Shown in pieces: positions 23,740 through 36,944 of a DNA stretch of 64,000 bases. The notes beneath the pieces are model-generated. The model was not told the origin of the DNA and did not search any database. It saw nothing but the letters and a program-made list of their open reading frames with translations. This stretch comes from Plasmodium malariae (taxonomy: Eukaryota; Apicomplexa; Aconoidasida; Haemosporida; Plasmodiidae). Positions within the stretch are counted from its first letter, which is position 1. Each line of letters opens with the position of its first letter. The stretch spans positions 1 through 64,000 of the forward strand of contig NC_041779.1 in the NCBI RefSeq assembly GCF_900090045.1, in the 5' to 3' direction. The position numbers were made by a program, and so were the translations under genes.

Positions 23740-26627
23740 ATTTATAGGTATACATCCAAAATACATCTAGATGATATATAAGAAAAAAGTCTGTTAATGA
23801 AATATATTATTTAAATTTTGTAATGTCTCTAAAAAATAAAGAAAATGAATATAAAGTAATAAGTAATAAAAAGAAATAAAAAATCATTAAATATGAAGTT
23901 TGAAATTGAAGCACTTCAAATATATTACAATTATATATACGTTCTTTATTTCTGTAATATTATCCATTAAAACAATATATTAATACTTGCTTCAATAAAA
24001 GTACTAAGATATTAATATACCTATACAAAAATGCAGTTAATATTAATATTTTCCGAAAATGTTAAACTTGGAAAAAATTATAATTTGGAATAAGGAAACA
24101 AAACAAAATAAATAAATTGTAACACTATTCTTGAATTAATACAATATAATTACAAAAATTTCTGTAATTCTATTTTATCCTATTACTTCATAATATGTAG
24201 TTATTTTCCCATTTAGAAATATATTTATTTGTATCTTTTTTACATTCCCATAGTTCGACCGTTTTATGTTTTAATTTATATAAAGATTTTGTTCATAAAA
24301 AAAAAAAAAGGAAAAAAACTACTTATGAAAACATAATGATAATTTACGGAAAATTTATATTATAAGTTACATTATAGAAAAATGTATGCTATGTACTTAA
24401 TGAAAACATCTTAATCTGATATGAGTTAATTGATGTTTGCATATTAATAGCGTTCATTTATTGTATATCTTTAAACATTTATCTATTAGATATATTTGTG
24501 TTCTTTTAAATTATTTATTTTTCTCCAAATTAAAAAATTATATTTAAAAATTTTATTTCTTAATGACGAAATTCATTTTATCCATAATATATATGGCATA
24601 ATAAACGAAACACATTCACATATATATTGATAAAAAGAATGTTTTTCCATTCATAGGAAAATAGGAAAAAGATAGCATAAATCATTTTGCTTTATATTTT
24701 ACTACAACTGTGGGAGCCATTCTCAATTAGGAGGTGTTATATAATAATATTTCTAAAGGATTGTATTATTTATTGTATTACTTATAAATTGCTAAAATGT
24801 AAAATAATTATTATTAATGACTTATAAAATATCATTAAAAATAACAACTTTATAGTAAATCATGGAAATGATATATCAAATCCATTTTGCAATATTATTA
24901 TTCATTTGCCATGCTATGCTATGTTATATAAATATATTTTATGATATTATCATTTTCTGTCCTCACTAAAACATGATATTAATTAATTTTTAACTAAATA
25001 CTCACTTTCACATTTAATAAGTTAATTTTTCCTTTTAAAATATAAATCCCTTTTTACCTTCTTGCGCATATTTCAACAACCATAAAAAGTTTGGTACCCA
25101 TATTTTTTATAATATTTTACTTCCTATTAGAAAATTTTTTTTTTAAATATTTTTTAAAATTATTCTAAAAATATTAATTAAAATTTTTAAAATTACAATT
25201 CTTAATATATATTAATAAATAAAAAATATTTTTATTATAAAATTTTATTAATACAACAAATAATATTCCTGTTATTAACGTATAATAGTAAAAAATTATA
25301 CAAGCAAACTGTTATTCCGTTTTCTTTAGAATTATTAAAATTCATACCAAACAAAGAGATATATAATAATTTTTTCTTAGGATATTTCATTATATTTATT
25401 CTTATTTTTTAATATCAGAAATATTCAATCAGTAAAAAAATAAAATAATAAAAATATGTAAATAATGTTTCTTTTAATTAAACAAATTGTGTCAAAAATA
25501 ATGGCAAGCATCAGAATTTATTTTACAGAACATCGTTTATTAATAAAAAAAAATTGGACAAAAAATATAAAATATGAAGCAAAAAATAAAATAAAAAAAT
25601 GAAACAATAATTAACATAAAAAAAGAAAAATAATTAACAAAGTTTAAAAAATTAAGATATAAAGTAAAAAGAGAATAAAAATAAAAAACTAAGAAGAATA
25701 TATATACTACATAAAATAAATTCAGAAAATAATAGAACGATTAGAAAAATAAAAAACAAAATTAAAAAAACTCGTAAAATTTTGAAAAAAAGTGTAAAAA
25801 AACCTAAGGAAAATATTATCCATTTTAAATGTTAAAAAGTTTTTTTTTAATTCCTTATTATTATTCTCTGTATAATTGTCATTTATGTTTAAACATAATT
25901 TAAGTATAAATTCAATATTGTAATTTTTATTTTTTTGTATTTTTTTCTAATTTAATTTTTATCTTCATTTCTAAATTATTATATTTATTATATTCACATA
26001 ATTACGCAGAATAATATTTTCATAAAAAAAAAAAATTATAATAACAAGAATGTTAATAAAGAGGTAATGTATTTATTAATAAAACATATATGGATAATAT
26101 TGATGATATACTTATATGTTAAAAAGTAACGAATTGAATTACTTATTATAACGCTTGAAATTTTATCTTTCTATCTATATCTATATATAAATATATATAT
26201 ACATATACATGTTTAGTTTAAGTTTTACAATAATCCTATATTTTATTATTATTTAGATTTTAAAATTAAATATTTAAAAAAACAATAATAAAAAAAATAA
26301 TTAATTATTATTAAAATAATGTAATTTGACACAGGTAAATAAATAAATATTTAATTGCATTTAAGTAAATATAGGTGTTTCTCTATAGAATTGCTTTAAC
26401 CTTATTATAAAAATTATAATACTTAATTTTTTGGATCCATATTTTTTTCATTGAAAAATTTTTATTTTATTATTTTTTTTTAAATAGTAATTTAAATACT
26501 TTTTGTAAACCATTTTCTCATGTTCCGCGTTATTTTTATACTTATTATTTTAGAGTTCATGCTTTTGTAATTTAATATATTATATTGAAAAATAAATAAT
26601 ATAAAATAAAACTATAAAATATTTAAG
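23740..26627. other. Spacer between STP1 and the tryptophan-rich antigen gene
   Basis: The first 60 bases after the STP1 stop match the bases after 43401, showing a shared STP1 3' flank. From about 25540 to 25810 the plus strand is strongly A-rich and purine-rich, with little T or C, about 0.8-1.1 kb upstream of the next gene. This probably belongs to that gene's promoter or 5' leader. A short G+C-richer patch at about 24700-24735 has no coding sense I can support. Confidence 0.55.
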
Positions 26628-27618
26628 ATGAAATCAATACTCTTTTTTGTATCAGCTTCCGCTGTTATATTTAAATTATCTTCTACCTCTGAAAGTGTTA
26701 ATGGTTGCTTTAGTGGGGTAATATAAAATATTTCAAATAAATATATTTAAATTTTAGTTAATTCTATTTAAAAATTATGTTAATATAAAAAACATATATT
26801 CTTTTTTATATTTTATTTAGATATGTAGTGGAAAAACAAAACCTGCACTTTGTAAATCTTATACTACTTCTGAAGATATGCCAATAGCATATTTAAGACA
26901 AACGATAGAGAAAAACATTCTATCAGAAGAATCACGTAAAACATTTGATTGGGAATTATGGTTGAGGAAACAGGAAAAAGAAATGATAGAAGATTTTGAA
27001 AAGGAACATGCTGCTTTGTTAAAAAACAAAAATGAAGCATTTAATAATTTTTTGAACAGATTAGAGGAAAAATGGTCGCATTATAATCCCAGAATGCACG
27101 AAGAATATCAGTCAGATCTTTATGATGTATGTTCTAACTGGAGTGACGATGAATGGATAGAGTGGTTCAGAACACGTGGATTAGATTATATAATATCAGA
27201 TTTTGAAAGTTGGTTCAACGAAAATATAAATGTGTCCGCCTACAATAAAATTATGACATCCAAATTGACTAACTGGAGTAAAAGGAAGAAATGTGAATGG
27301 AATTCAGATCCAAATAGATATTACGAAGCGCTTTATTGGATACGTTGGAATGAAAAAGCATTATATGAAGATCCAGATATTAATATAAAAGTTTCAGCCT
27401 ATTTATATTGGGTAAAAAGAAAAAAAAATGAAAAGAAACAGTGGGACCGTTTAATTAAGCGTTTTAAAAAAAAATATGTAGATTATAAAAACTCAGCGTT
27501 GACACAGTGGTGCAAAAAAACTACGGGGGCTTATAATAATTGGTTAACATCCTTTTATATAAATTGGATAGAAAATAAATACTGGAATTGGTGGATTATA
27601 GAAAAAAAGATGAAATAG
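26628..27618 (+). CDS. Tryptophan-rich antigen family protein
   Basis: Exon 1 (26628-26717) and exon 2 (26821-27618) join in phase 0 across a 103-base intron (GTAATA..TTTAG), giving about 295 residues. Exon 1 is a signal peptide, MKSILFFVSASAVIFKLSS. Exon 2 contains 19 Trp, spaced as in the Plasmodium tryptophan-rich antigen C-terminal domain (examples: NWSDDEWIEWF, NWSKRKKCEW, YWIRWNEKALY, NWIENKYWNWW). The rest is charged and helical. Members of this family are secreted or exported, and some bind red cells. No PEXEL is evident. The gene is intact, lies on the same strand as STP1, and is flanked by long spacers. No other assignment fits the Trp pattern. Confidence 0.92.
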
Positions 27619-29099
27619 ACTTGTGAATAAAAATATTAAATATTATATAAAAATGAACGGAATGTAATTACAAAATTTTCTTCTATTTAATTTACAAGGT
27701 AGATATTTCATCATGCACAAATGAAAGCTAGGAGACAGACAAATATGCATAATGGAAAATATATAAAATAGAGATTTATAAGTTAACTATTTTTCATTAT
27801 AGGGTCATGTTAAGTGAATATCTTATATTTTTCTTAAAGGAAGAAGATGGCTATTCTAAAAAAAAAAAAGTAGAATAAAAATAAAGCTGGATCACTGAAA
27901 ACAAAAATTGAAGAGAGTAGTGTTTACATTTGAAAAATCACATTAACTCAAAACATAGAATACTTATATAATGGTAAATGTAATTTTAGAAACCTAAATA
28001 AAAAATCACTATTTATTTTTAAATTTATTAGCATTTATTGTATTTGTGTTTAAATAGTGTTTACTTTTTTACATTTTTTTTTTTGTTATTGAATTTATTT
28101 AGTATATGTAAAATATAATATTTTAAAAAAGTACTTTTGTTTTTTTCTTGTAAGTCATAAAAATAATTTAATATTTATAATCATATATACCATTATGTGT
28201 TTTTATTACACAGATAATTCTTAGTTATTACTATATTTATTTCCATATATCATAATCATACTTCTATAATTAGTATATCTCATATAATTAAACACTTTTC
28301 TTTATATTTAAATTTATTAGTGAGAATATAAACATTTCATTCTACAGTTAATATTAAAAAAAATGAGTATATAAATCCACATTTGAATAAATTTTTTTAT
28401 TTCATTAATATTAAAAAAAAATTGAATAAAAAAAAGCGTACTTTGCACTATATAACATGAGCTTTGTTTAATTTGTAAAAGTATATATATAAATTACCCT
28501 CAATTTATTGACTTAAAGGTTATTATATTTTTATTAGATAAATAAGATTTAATAATCATTTTTAATCATAATGTTGCACATTATGACATTTAATAATATT
28601 ATTCAAAATTATATGTATGAAGTTTTTGTATTATTTTATATAATATAAATTGAAAGGATTACACTTTATATATTTAACTATTATTATAAAGGATTAAAAT
28701 ATTTAAATACTTTCTAGTACATTTTTATATTTATTTTATTTATTATACTTCTGGAAGATGGTTTTCAATTAAATATATTTTTTTTTTTCTACAGTCGCAG
28801 AGTTAATATATTATCTAAAATTTTATTATTTCCTTTTTTCTTCATTTCTTCTAATAAAGTATCCCTTTAAAAATATATTTCATTGTATTACCTCTTTACA
28901 TACAAATATATATCCTTTTTTTTTGTTTAATTTTTAATAACAAAAAATAAAAGTTACTAATTTTCCCTTTTTTTTGGCATTATCAACATATATTGTAACT
29001 CAATATTCCATATTAACGAAAAATTAAAAATTATATAATTTAACATATATAGAAATATGTTCGTAGACAAAACATACATATCTTAAATTCACTTATATA
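27619..29099. other. Spacer downstream of the tryptophan-rich antigen gene
   Basis: The first few hundred bases are probably 3' untranslated sequence. Around 28790-28860 the minus strand reads TLLEEMKKKGNNKILDNIL and then LRL-stop, which looks like a gene tail. The sequence upstream of it on that strand is broken in all frames, so at most it is a trace of a lost gene. Confidence 0.4.
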
Positions 29100-29460
29100 C
29101 ATGTCAAATATTAAGAATATAATACGTGCGATAGATATATTCTATGAGAATGGACTACAATGATAACGTTTATATATTCGTATTGAAAAATTGACTGATA
29201 ACTTGAAAACTATTCATAAAAAAGCAAAACAATGGAAAAATTAGTAGATAATTTACAAAAATCCTATCTACATTAATATTTCGAGACTACAAAAAGAAGT
29301 AAAAATGGATAAACTCTTTTATTTAATTAATAGAAGTATTCCTTTGTTAAGAAAAGGAAAAATAATAAACAATGGAATTTATAGCTAAATGAATAAGAAG
29401 CTTTGAATTAGAAAAAACATAAAGGTAAATCAAACAAGTGTTATATCTAAAAATAAATAT
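29100..29460 (+). pseudogene. Possible relic of a lysine-rich helical protein gene
   Basis: Compared with its surroundings this stretch is purine-rich and coding-like. Plus-strand frames read RIEKLTDNLKTIHKKAKQ, then MEKLVDNLQKSYLH in the next frame, then RLQKEVKMDKLFYLINRSI, with stops between. The two LTDNL/LVDNL pieces may be an old internal repeat. No start, splice site or family signature is visible. This is a weak call. Confidence 0.25.
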
Positions 29461-31587
29461 TAAAACATTTATAAAATTTGCCTCTATTTAACTACTAAAG
29501 ATGTTACGTTTCATGGTTTCATTATTTAGATTTTATGCTTAGGATTCTGTGCTTAAGTTTCAAATTTTACATTTTAATTACGCACGCAATAAATACAATA
29601 AAACGGAACCTTGAAAATATGTTAATCAGCCGTATTTTTCATTAAATAGTAATCATAAATGTTCAATACATTAACATAAGTTAGTATAATTTTAAAAAAC
29701 TTTTAAATAATTGAATTTATAATAACACTTAAATAAAATCTGCATAATTAGAACTATATACCATAGTTATTTAGTAGACAATAAAATATGCATATAATTC
29801 TCACCATAATAATAGAGTAATATAATAATGCTACACAAAGCATATGAAAAAATAAAAAATTAACTAAATTACACAAAAATATAACTTATAAGATATATTA
29901 TCCATAAAATATATATTTAATTATTATTAATTCAGCAATTCTGTTACATTATATATATAATAAATTTAGGATATATTAAACTAATAGCAAAGAAATTATA
30001 AAGATATTATATATAATTTTTGAAATATCTAACTCAACATAAATTAATAATATTTATATTAATAGAAAAACATACTTTGGCTATGAAGAATATATGTATC
30101 TATTATAAAACTATCATTACAAATGCTTGGATAGATATCTTGTTCTATAAATATTCATCCATTGAAATAATAAATAAAAAAATACAATATATAAACAAAA
30201 TATAAGTGACTAAATATTTATGAGTATTAACCCTTAATGCTTTAATATAAACATAAAATTATAACATATCTAACTTGTCCATAAGCACATACATTTTTTA
30301 TAAAAAATGTTGTTATATCATTGTTAATTTGAAAACATTAATTATATTTTCTCATTCTATTTTCTCTAATTACTAATCAAAATTAGATGTATTATTATTT
30401 TAAAATATTAATACAATAAGCATACAATAATATTGTAGCAAATTAACAAAATGATTATATAACTTTGGAACATCTACATACAATAAAACATAACTACTTT
30501 TATATTTATTATCAGTAACAAATTATATATATTTTATATACCTCAATTATTCCATCTGATATAAAAATTTTATATTCTCCTAATTTATAGTATATTGTTA
30601 ATTATTACATTCTAAATAAATGAAAATATTACCTATTAATATCTGTTTAAAACTAATTCACAAATTTAACCTTTCAATGATATAAAAAATAAAATAAATA
30701 TATAATATATTTATATAATATCAATATAATATATATTAAAATAAATTATAAAAAATAGAATCAACAATACAATCAGGGATTTTAATAATATAATAATTGG
30801 TTTTTACTTTTCAATAATTACGAAGTTTCATAATGCACAAAATATAAAACAATCATAAATTTTTCATATTTAAAAAAGATATTATTTTATTATATATTTA
30901 TATTTTAATAATTATGTAATAAGAAAAACACCAAAAGACTTATAAGAATATTTTTTACATAAATATATTTTCCTACATACAGCTCATAAAATATTATATA
31001 AAATAAATAATAATAAAGTTTTTGTGTAAAAATATATCTTTATATATATGACAATGCAAAATCGCGTGCTCACATATTTTTATTATATACTAAACAAAAC
31101 ATATTTATTTTTAATTTAAAACAAATCATATATTTTCTTTAATTACCTTAACAAATAATAATTTTAGAATAAAACAATTTACATAATAGAAGACAGTAAT
31201 TGTTAGTTAAAATATAATTTAACTGAGATCTAAAAAATAATATTAATAATTCTATTATTTATTTATTTATTTTGAAAGTACAGACATATATTATTCGTGG
31301 AAATCTATTTATATGTACAAATATAATTACTATAATAAGTATTTTTAGTTAAACTTAAATCATATGTTAAAATACTAATAGGAAAAATTTTAAAAGTTCA
31401 AATTCGCAAAAAAATATGGAACATATTTATATTCTTGTGTATTTAAAAGAAGTGTTAAACTCATGTAAATTTTTAATATATTAGAAATTTTAAGCATGCT
31501 TATTAAGAATATAACTAAATATATTACAGGTTTTACTTAAAATCAAAGACTGAATTACACAAAAATATACGTTTACTATTATCCATT
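29461..31587. other. Spacer and 3' flank of the truncated fam-l copy
   Basis: No gene is supported. The frame at 30020-30205 is short and has no motif. From about 31050 the sequence matches other cassette 3' flanks: CAATGCAAA at 31052 (0.53 kb past the stop), ACAAATAATAATTTTAGA near 31150, and TTCAAATTCGCAAAAAAATA at about 31397. Confidence 0.5.
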
Positions 31588-31890
31588 TTACTCAGTAATA
31601 AATTTAATTTTGCTATATTTTTCATTATTCCTTAACATATTACAAATTCCTGTTACAAGCAGAATTATCGATATAACTATAAGTATACCAAATAATGTTA
31701 AAAATACATAAGAATTTGCTGTTTTCCACCACCCTTCTACAGATTCACACAAAATTTTCCATATATTACCCTCACTAAGTGATTCCCATCCATTACTGAA
31801 ATAATTTAATTTTCCTAATAAGTGCATTTCTATTGCAAACAAGTAAAAAATGATATAGCAACTATATATCCATAATTTTAAAATTTTATT
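31588..31890 (-). pseudogene. fam-l: fam-l remnant: C-terminal domain only, 5' part deleted
   Basis: Positions 31842-31588 encode GKLNYFSNGWESLSEG, then a membrane helix (YVFLTLFGILIVISIILLVT) and the fam-l terminus RNNEKYSKIKFITE. Just upstream the first membrane segment is recognisable but broken (KIKF-stop-NYGYIVAISFF). Beyond about 31890 the sequence no longer reads as fam-l. It matches the upstream flank of other copies, TTATTTCTTCGCAAATAA, as found near 14995 and 38937. Exon 1, the intron, the PEXEL and roughly the first half of exon 2 are missing, as if one deletion joined the promoter side to the membrane region. The upstream flank continues to the right with both cassette elements. 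Confidence 0.85.
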
Positions 31891-32165
31891 TTATTATTTC
31901 TTCGCAAATAATTAAATTTATATAAATATGGTACATTTCAACACATCAATAAATAAATATAACTTGAAAAATATATTATATATTTTTATCTTAATATTAT
32001 TCGAAAAAAAACTAATATTCATTAAAATAAAATAATATTAATTCATTGAAACATATAAAAAAAAATAATTATTTAATGTAGTTCACTAATTAAATAATTT
32101 TTCCTTAAACATTTTAAGAGTAAACTAATAAAAATATATGTTATATATTGTTACGCGGGTAGAAT

Positions 32166-32192
32166 TCTTATACAATAGAGAATATAGATAAT
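32166..32192 (-). promoter_or_regulatory. Proximal upstream element, copy D (orphaned)
   Basis: AATAGAGAATATAGATAATA follows AGAATTCTTATAC. It matches copies A and B closely, although its gene has lost the start exon. Confidence 0.45.
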
Positions 32193-32685
32193 ATATATAT
32201 ATATGTATATTATATTTTTTTACATATTAAAAGAATAATTGATAATTTTAAGGATGTTAGCTTATTAATAAATATAACTTTAAAATAATTATATATTGGG
32301 ATAATTTGTTGTATTTTTCTTATATCATACACTTTACTATAATATTATAATTATAGCAATAATTGTAGTAATAAATAAATATAGCAATATTCTGTGTAAA
32401 ATTTTTTATTAAATTATTTATAACACTTTCATTAGTTACTACTTAAGCCCATGTGCTCTTTTATTATATATAATTTGTTCAAAAAATGCAATTTATTCTA
32501 TTTAATCTATTAAGATATACTTATTTTAAAGGAAAATAAATATATATTTTTTATTTATTCATAATAATATTTTAAAATAATATGCTCAAATAAAATAAAC
32601 TAAATGAACTTCCATTTTTTCTAAATGAAATGATTAAATTACATAGACCTAATTTTTTTAATATTTTATTAATTAAATATATATA

Positions 32686-32720
32686 TTTACAAATAATATT
32701 AAAATAATAGTAAATAAAAA
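32686..32720 (-). promoter_or_regulatory. Distal upstream element, copy D (orphaned, diverged)
   Basis: The plus strand reads TTTACAAATAATATTAAAAT and then an A-rich tail with GAAAGCGGG. It lies 0.52 kb beyond the proximal element, the same spacing as in copies A, B, C, E and H (about 0.47-0.5 kb). Confidence 0.35.
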
Positions 32721-35075
32721 TAAAGAAAGCGGGATAACTGGTAAAAATTAATGTAGAAATATTATATGTAATTCTATTAGTTTTAAATATTTCAAATAAA
32801 ATATATTTACAAATAACAATTTGCGGTTTATAATATATATATAACATATAAGAAAAGATGTTAGATTTATTTACTGAAATGCGTGATTTAGCAATTTTTC
32901 TTTTGAAAACATTAAAACTAACATATTATGTATTTATTTATTCTTCTACAAATAAATAATGTCAGCAATATAATTTAGTGATATAATTTAAAGAATGAAC
33001 GTAAATAAATAGTATTTGGCTAAAAATATTTTTATACGAAAGGATGTTTTGTGTTAATATATTTCCCTTCTTTAATTATTATATCTAATAATTTAATACT
33101 TATATATATATTATATGTAAAAAATATGATTGTAAGTATGTAAAAGTATTTTATTTTTCATCTAATATATTACTATTCAATGGAAATAATTACTTTATTA
33201 TAAAAAAGCAAAAAAATTAAAGTAAAAATTCTATATTTATATTGAACAGAAAAAGCATATGAAAAAAAAATTATTTTGCTTTTATTGTTTAAAACTACTT
33301 TTAGAGTTATTGTGAATTTATAAATACTCTTAATTTTTTTAACTTTGTTGATGCTATAATTGATTTATTCATACTTTTACATACATTTAATACATCCTTC
33401 TAAAATAGATATTAACCAATTTTAAAAACTTATAATATACATATATAACTTCTTAGAAAGTTATCTTATATATAATTGAATTCTTCTAAATATTTACATA
33501 AATTAAGAATTTATCATTCTTAAAATTGTTCTCTTCCTAAAAATTTTTTTGGAATTGCTTTTTATTAATTATTTATATACATGTCTAAATTGGTATATTT
33601 TTCTCAAATTAAAGTATAATGTGTGAAGAGTTTACATGCATTAAATATATTTAATTTTATCCTAATTAAATAACTATATGGTGAATTATGCTTGTACATA
33701 TATATTCTTATTTATTATTCAATGTTTCTAGCATTCAATTGTATATTCAATATTTTTTTAGTTATTGTGTTCTTCTAAATATATCATTCATATTAATATA
33801 TTGTTTATCTTATAAATATAAAGTTCAATATTATACCTATATAATGAAAATAATTTTTCTTCTTTCAATATTATTTTTTCTAAATAATAATAAAAATTTA
33901 TATTTAAAATGAAAAGTTTAATCCATAACATTTTAATAGTATGTATTCCTTTATTATTTTTCCTTTGGATTGTTACAATTTTTCGTTTAAGCTGACAGAA
34001 GTTAAACATTAAAAAACGCTATATAGTTTAATAATAAATAATATGAATGGAATTTCATGATTTTATCCATGTGCCTTTATAATATTGTAATTTATATAGT
34101 TTCTATATTTACATGTATCTATAAAATTAACTCATTCAATATTCTATGTGCTCAAAGATTATAGCAGTTAACATGAATATATACAAGTTATTAGGAAAAA
34201 AAAAATAACGTTCTGTTAATTTTATGATTGCAACTTGCACTTGTCGTCATAGGACTTTCTATTTCCCTAAGATTGATTTCATATATATAATAATTTTAAA
34301 TTATAAACTTTTTATATATGTATATGTTTTACATGGTTTAACACTATCATATAATGTACTAATAAAAATAATTATATAATGATTCATTAATATTAACATG
34401 GTACTTTATTTTATTTATGTGAAATGATATTTCATGTGTATTAGTATATATTTCTGCTATATTATATAAACTATCATATATAAAAAGAGAAATCGTATAG
34501 TATATTTTAAATAATATTACATATAAATATCAATGCAACAATATATATTCACTTAATGGCATTAAACAAAAGACAAGAAATATATATTTACAATGTAAAA
34601 ACAACAATACACTTTTTTTAAGTATGCCCACAAATAATAATTTCATTCTGGATTAAAATAAAATATATAATGTACAATTTCTTATAGATAGAATATAAAT
34701 TAACGAAAGACTTAAAATTATATGGGTTGTCCTATTATATATAATTATAATTCATAAACTTATATTTTATATTATAACCTATTTAATTACACAAATATGT
34801 ATAGTGAAACATAATATTTTAGTTAAACTGAACAAATACATAAAAGTATACACTTAACAACATGAAAAAATTCAAATTGTAGAAAAATTCTAAGAAGATA
34901 ATATTATCTGATTGTAGTGCACAAAAAATAACATTTACACCAAGGTTTATACTTAAAATTATAAAATTTAAGCAATTATGGGTATAATTAATAAATACAT
35001 ATCTAAAGATATTATAGATTCACTTTTATGTTAACTAATTCACTGAATAAAAAAGCATATATCATTTTATTCTTT

Positions 35076-36053
35076 TTATCTTTTCCTAAACTTAATTTTT
35101 TCATATTTCTTAACTTTTTTATGGTAGTAAACAACCCTTAATATGAGGGTTATACCTAATATAATGAAAGGTAAGAAATACACTACAATACCAAATAAAT
35201 TATTTAAGGTACAAAATTCAGTACATTCATTACTTTCGCCAACTGGATGGTGATCGGAGTTCCATGATGCGCATTGAGTCAGCCATGATGGTAAATATGA
35301 ATTCAATTCCTTTACAATTCCCGATAACGATTTTATATGGTCCCACAAACCTATATGATACCACAATCCCCCTTTTTCAGGAGATATTAAACCCATTGTT
35401 AAATCTATCATGAGTACAGCTATAAAAAATAGGATCAACAATATAGGTAAAGCAAATCGTAGTCCATATTTTTTACATATTACTTTTTTATAAGTCTTAT
35501 CGCTAATTGTCCTATTATTTTTAAGAAAATCTAAATAATCCAGTTCTTTGAAAATTTTTGATTCAAAACGAGAATATTTTTTTGTTTCAAATATACACGA
35601 TTTATTTTTATTAGCTTGTTTACATCCTTCTGTATTACTTAATAAACTTCCATTTAATTCTGTTATTTTTGTTGTGGCCCCCTTTTCATTATTTGATATA
35701 TCTCCTTTCTTAAGCATTCCAATATTTTTTTTATTTTCTTTTAACTCTAGAGCACTTAAATTCTTAGGCTGCCTACATTTTCCTAATAATCGATGAGTTC
35801 TTGTATTTAATTTACTGTCAAATATGCAATTGCCGTTTGAGGAGTTGTCGAACGTAATCTAAAAAAAATAAAGTAATTATTAGTTATATAAAATTAAATA
35901 ATTTAATACAAATAAACGAAATAAATAGAACACTAAAATTATGAATGACATGAATATTATATAATAATACTTTCTTACTTTATCTTTGTTAAAATAGTAC
36001 ATCCAAGTTACAAACATAAAGATAGAAAATTTAAAGAAAATAATTATTTTCAT
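35076..36053 (-). CDS. fam-m: fam-m protein, intact
   Basis: Exons 36053-35979 and 35858-35076 flank a 120-base intron (GTAAGA..TTTAG) and encode about 285 residues. Exon 1 is MKIIIFFKFSIFMFVTWMYY, a hydrophobic signal that lacks the MEQK start usual in the family. The PEXEL-like motif at residues 48-52 is RLLGK, with Lys in the last position. Family blocks are CIFETKKYSRFESKIFKELD and YLDFLKNNRTISDKTYKK, followed by membrane helices at about 160-180 and 246-269 and the standard end YYHKKVKKYEKIKFRKR. The loop between the helices is long (about 65 residues), Trp-rich, and has three Cys (QCASW, NECTEFC), which is unusual next to its neighbours. It should be exported to the infected cell. The fam-l remnant lies 3.2 kb downstream, forming the usual fam-m/fam-l doublet. 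Confidence 0.93.
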
Positions 36054-36454
36054 TTTTTTTTCAATATATATTTTTAATGCTGTTCTATATTAACTAACAA
36101 ATTAACAATAATGTAATATTTTTTAATGATAGGGACATTATGTTTATTTATTTAATTTTTTTTTTTTATATTTTTCAGTAAAAATAGAATAAAACGAATG
36201 TTATTATATAAAATTTTTTATAAGGAAAACAATGAAAAGTAATTATAAAAATATATTATGCATATTTTATCATAATTATATTTATAAAATAAAAATGTTC
36301 TTTAGAATAATATAATTCGATTACTTTAATAAATATTCAAAATACATAAATTAATTATATAAAATAATAAATTATTTAAATGTTTTATTTATTAATCCTT
36401 TTATTATTTAAGTAAAAAAGTAAATAATTTTTTATTATACCTAAATATTGAGTT

Positions 36455-36505
36455 TATATAGAAGATAGAATATATAGAACATAGAGTATGTGGAATATAG
36501 AGATT
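36455..36505 (-). promoter_or_regulatory. Proximal upstream element, copy E (locally duplicated)
   Basis: TAGAATATATAGAACATAGA is followed by GTATGTGGAATATAGAGATT. The AATATAGA core appears more than once, 0.40 kb upstream of the fam-m ATG at 36053. Confidence 0.4.
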
Positions 36506-36944
36506 ACATGTTTTTTTATATTTTTGGATAATAGTAACTAATTTTAACACTGTTTCAAAAATAATTTTAATTTTATAAAATGTTTAATTTGAAAAAGCAA
36601 GATGTGGTAGTTAAAAAATATTAATTATTATAATAATGTAATAAATGTAATGATGAATGAAAAGATAAATATTGTGTATACCATTTAAAAATGTATTAAA
36701 TATTACTTGTTCACTCCTTAATTTCGTATAATATATATAAAAGTTCCAATTAATATCATACTATCAAATCCACAAAACAATATACATATAAGTATTAAAA
36801 AAAATTATAGTTGTTTATTTTTTTTAAAAAAATTTTTATAAAGACAAAAAATCCAATAAAGTTTTATTTATGCTATTATGTGTAAATGAAATATTTCAAA
36901 ATTCTTCAACTATATTTTATTATTTTTTTTAAATAAATATATAT

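Larger units (their letters stand above)
31891..35075. other. Spacer: upstream flank of the fam-l remnant, then 3' flank of fam-m
   Basis: The left part carries the proximal (32166-32192) and distal (32686-32720) cassette elements. The right part carries CAATGCAAC at 34531, 0.54 kb beyond the fam-m stop. Between them no gene is supported. A plus-strand 28-residue hydrophobic frame at 33909-33995 (MKSLIHNILIVCIPLLFF) resembles a signal exon, but I see no partner exon. Confidence 0.5.

Noticed and set aside
24700..24740. Short G+C-richer patch (GGGAGCCATTCTCAATTAGG)
   Set aside because: Only about 20 codons are open, with no similarity or splice context.
32572..32847. 91-codon minus-strand frame
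   Set aside because: Ile/Tyr/Phe-rich A+T translation lying over the conserved upstream region of the fam-l remnant, with no family motif.
33688..33995. Hydrophobic plus-strand frames near 33.7-34.0 kb, one resembling a signal exon (MKSLIHNILIVCIPLLFF)
   Set aside because: No partner exon, PEXEL or homologue is visible, and the minus strand is open there as well. Chance frames of this kind are common at this base composition.
35548..35796. 82-codon plus-strand reading frame
   Set aside because: Antisense shadow of fam-m exon 2.
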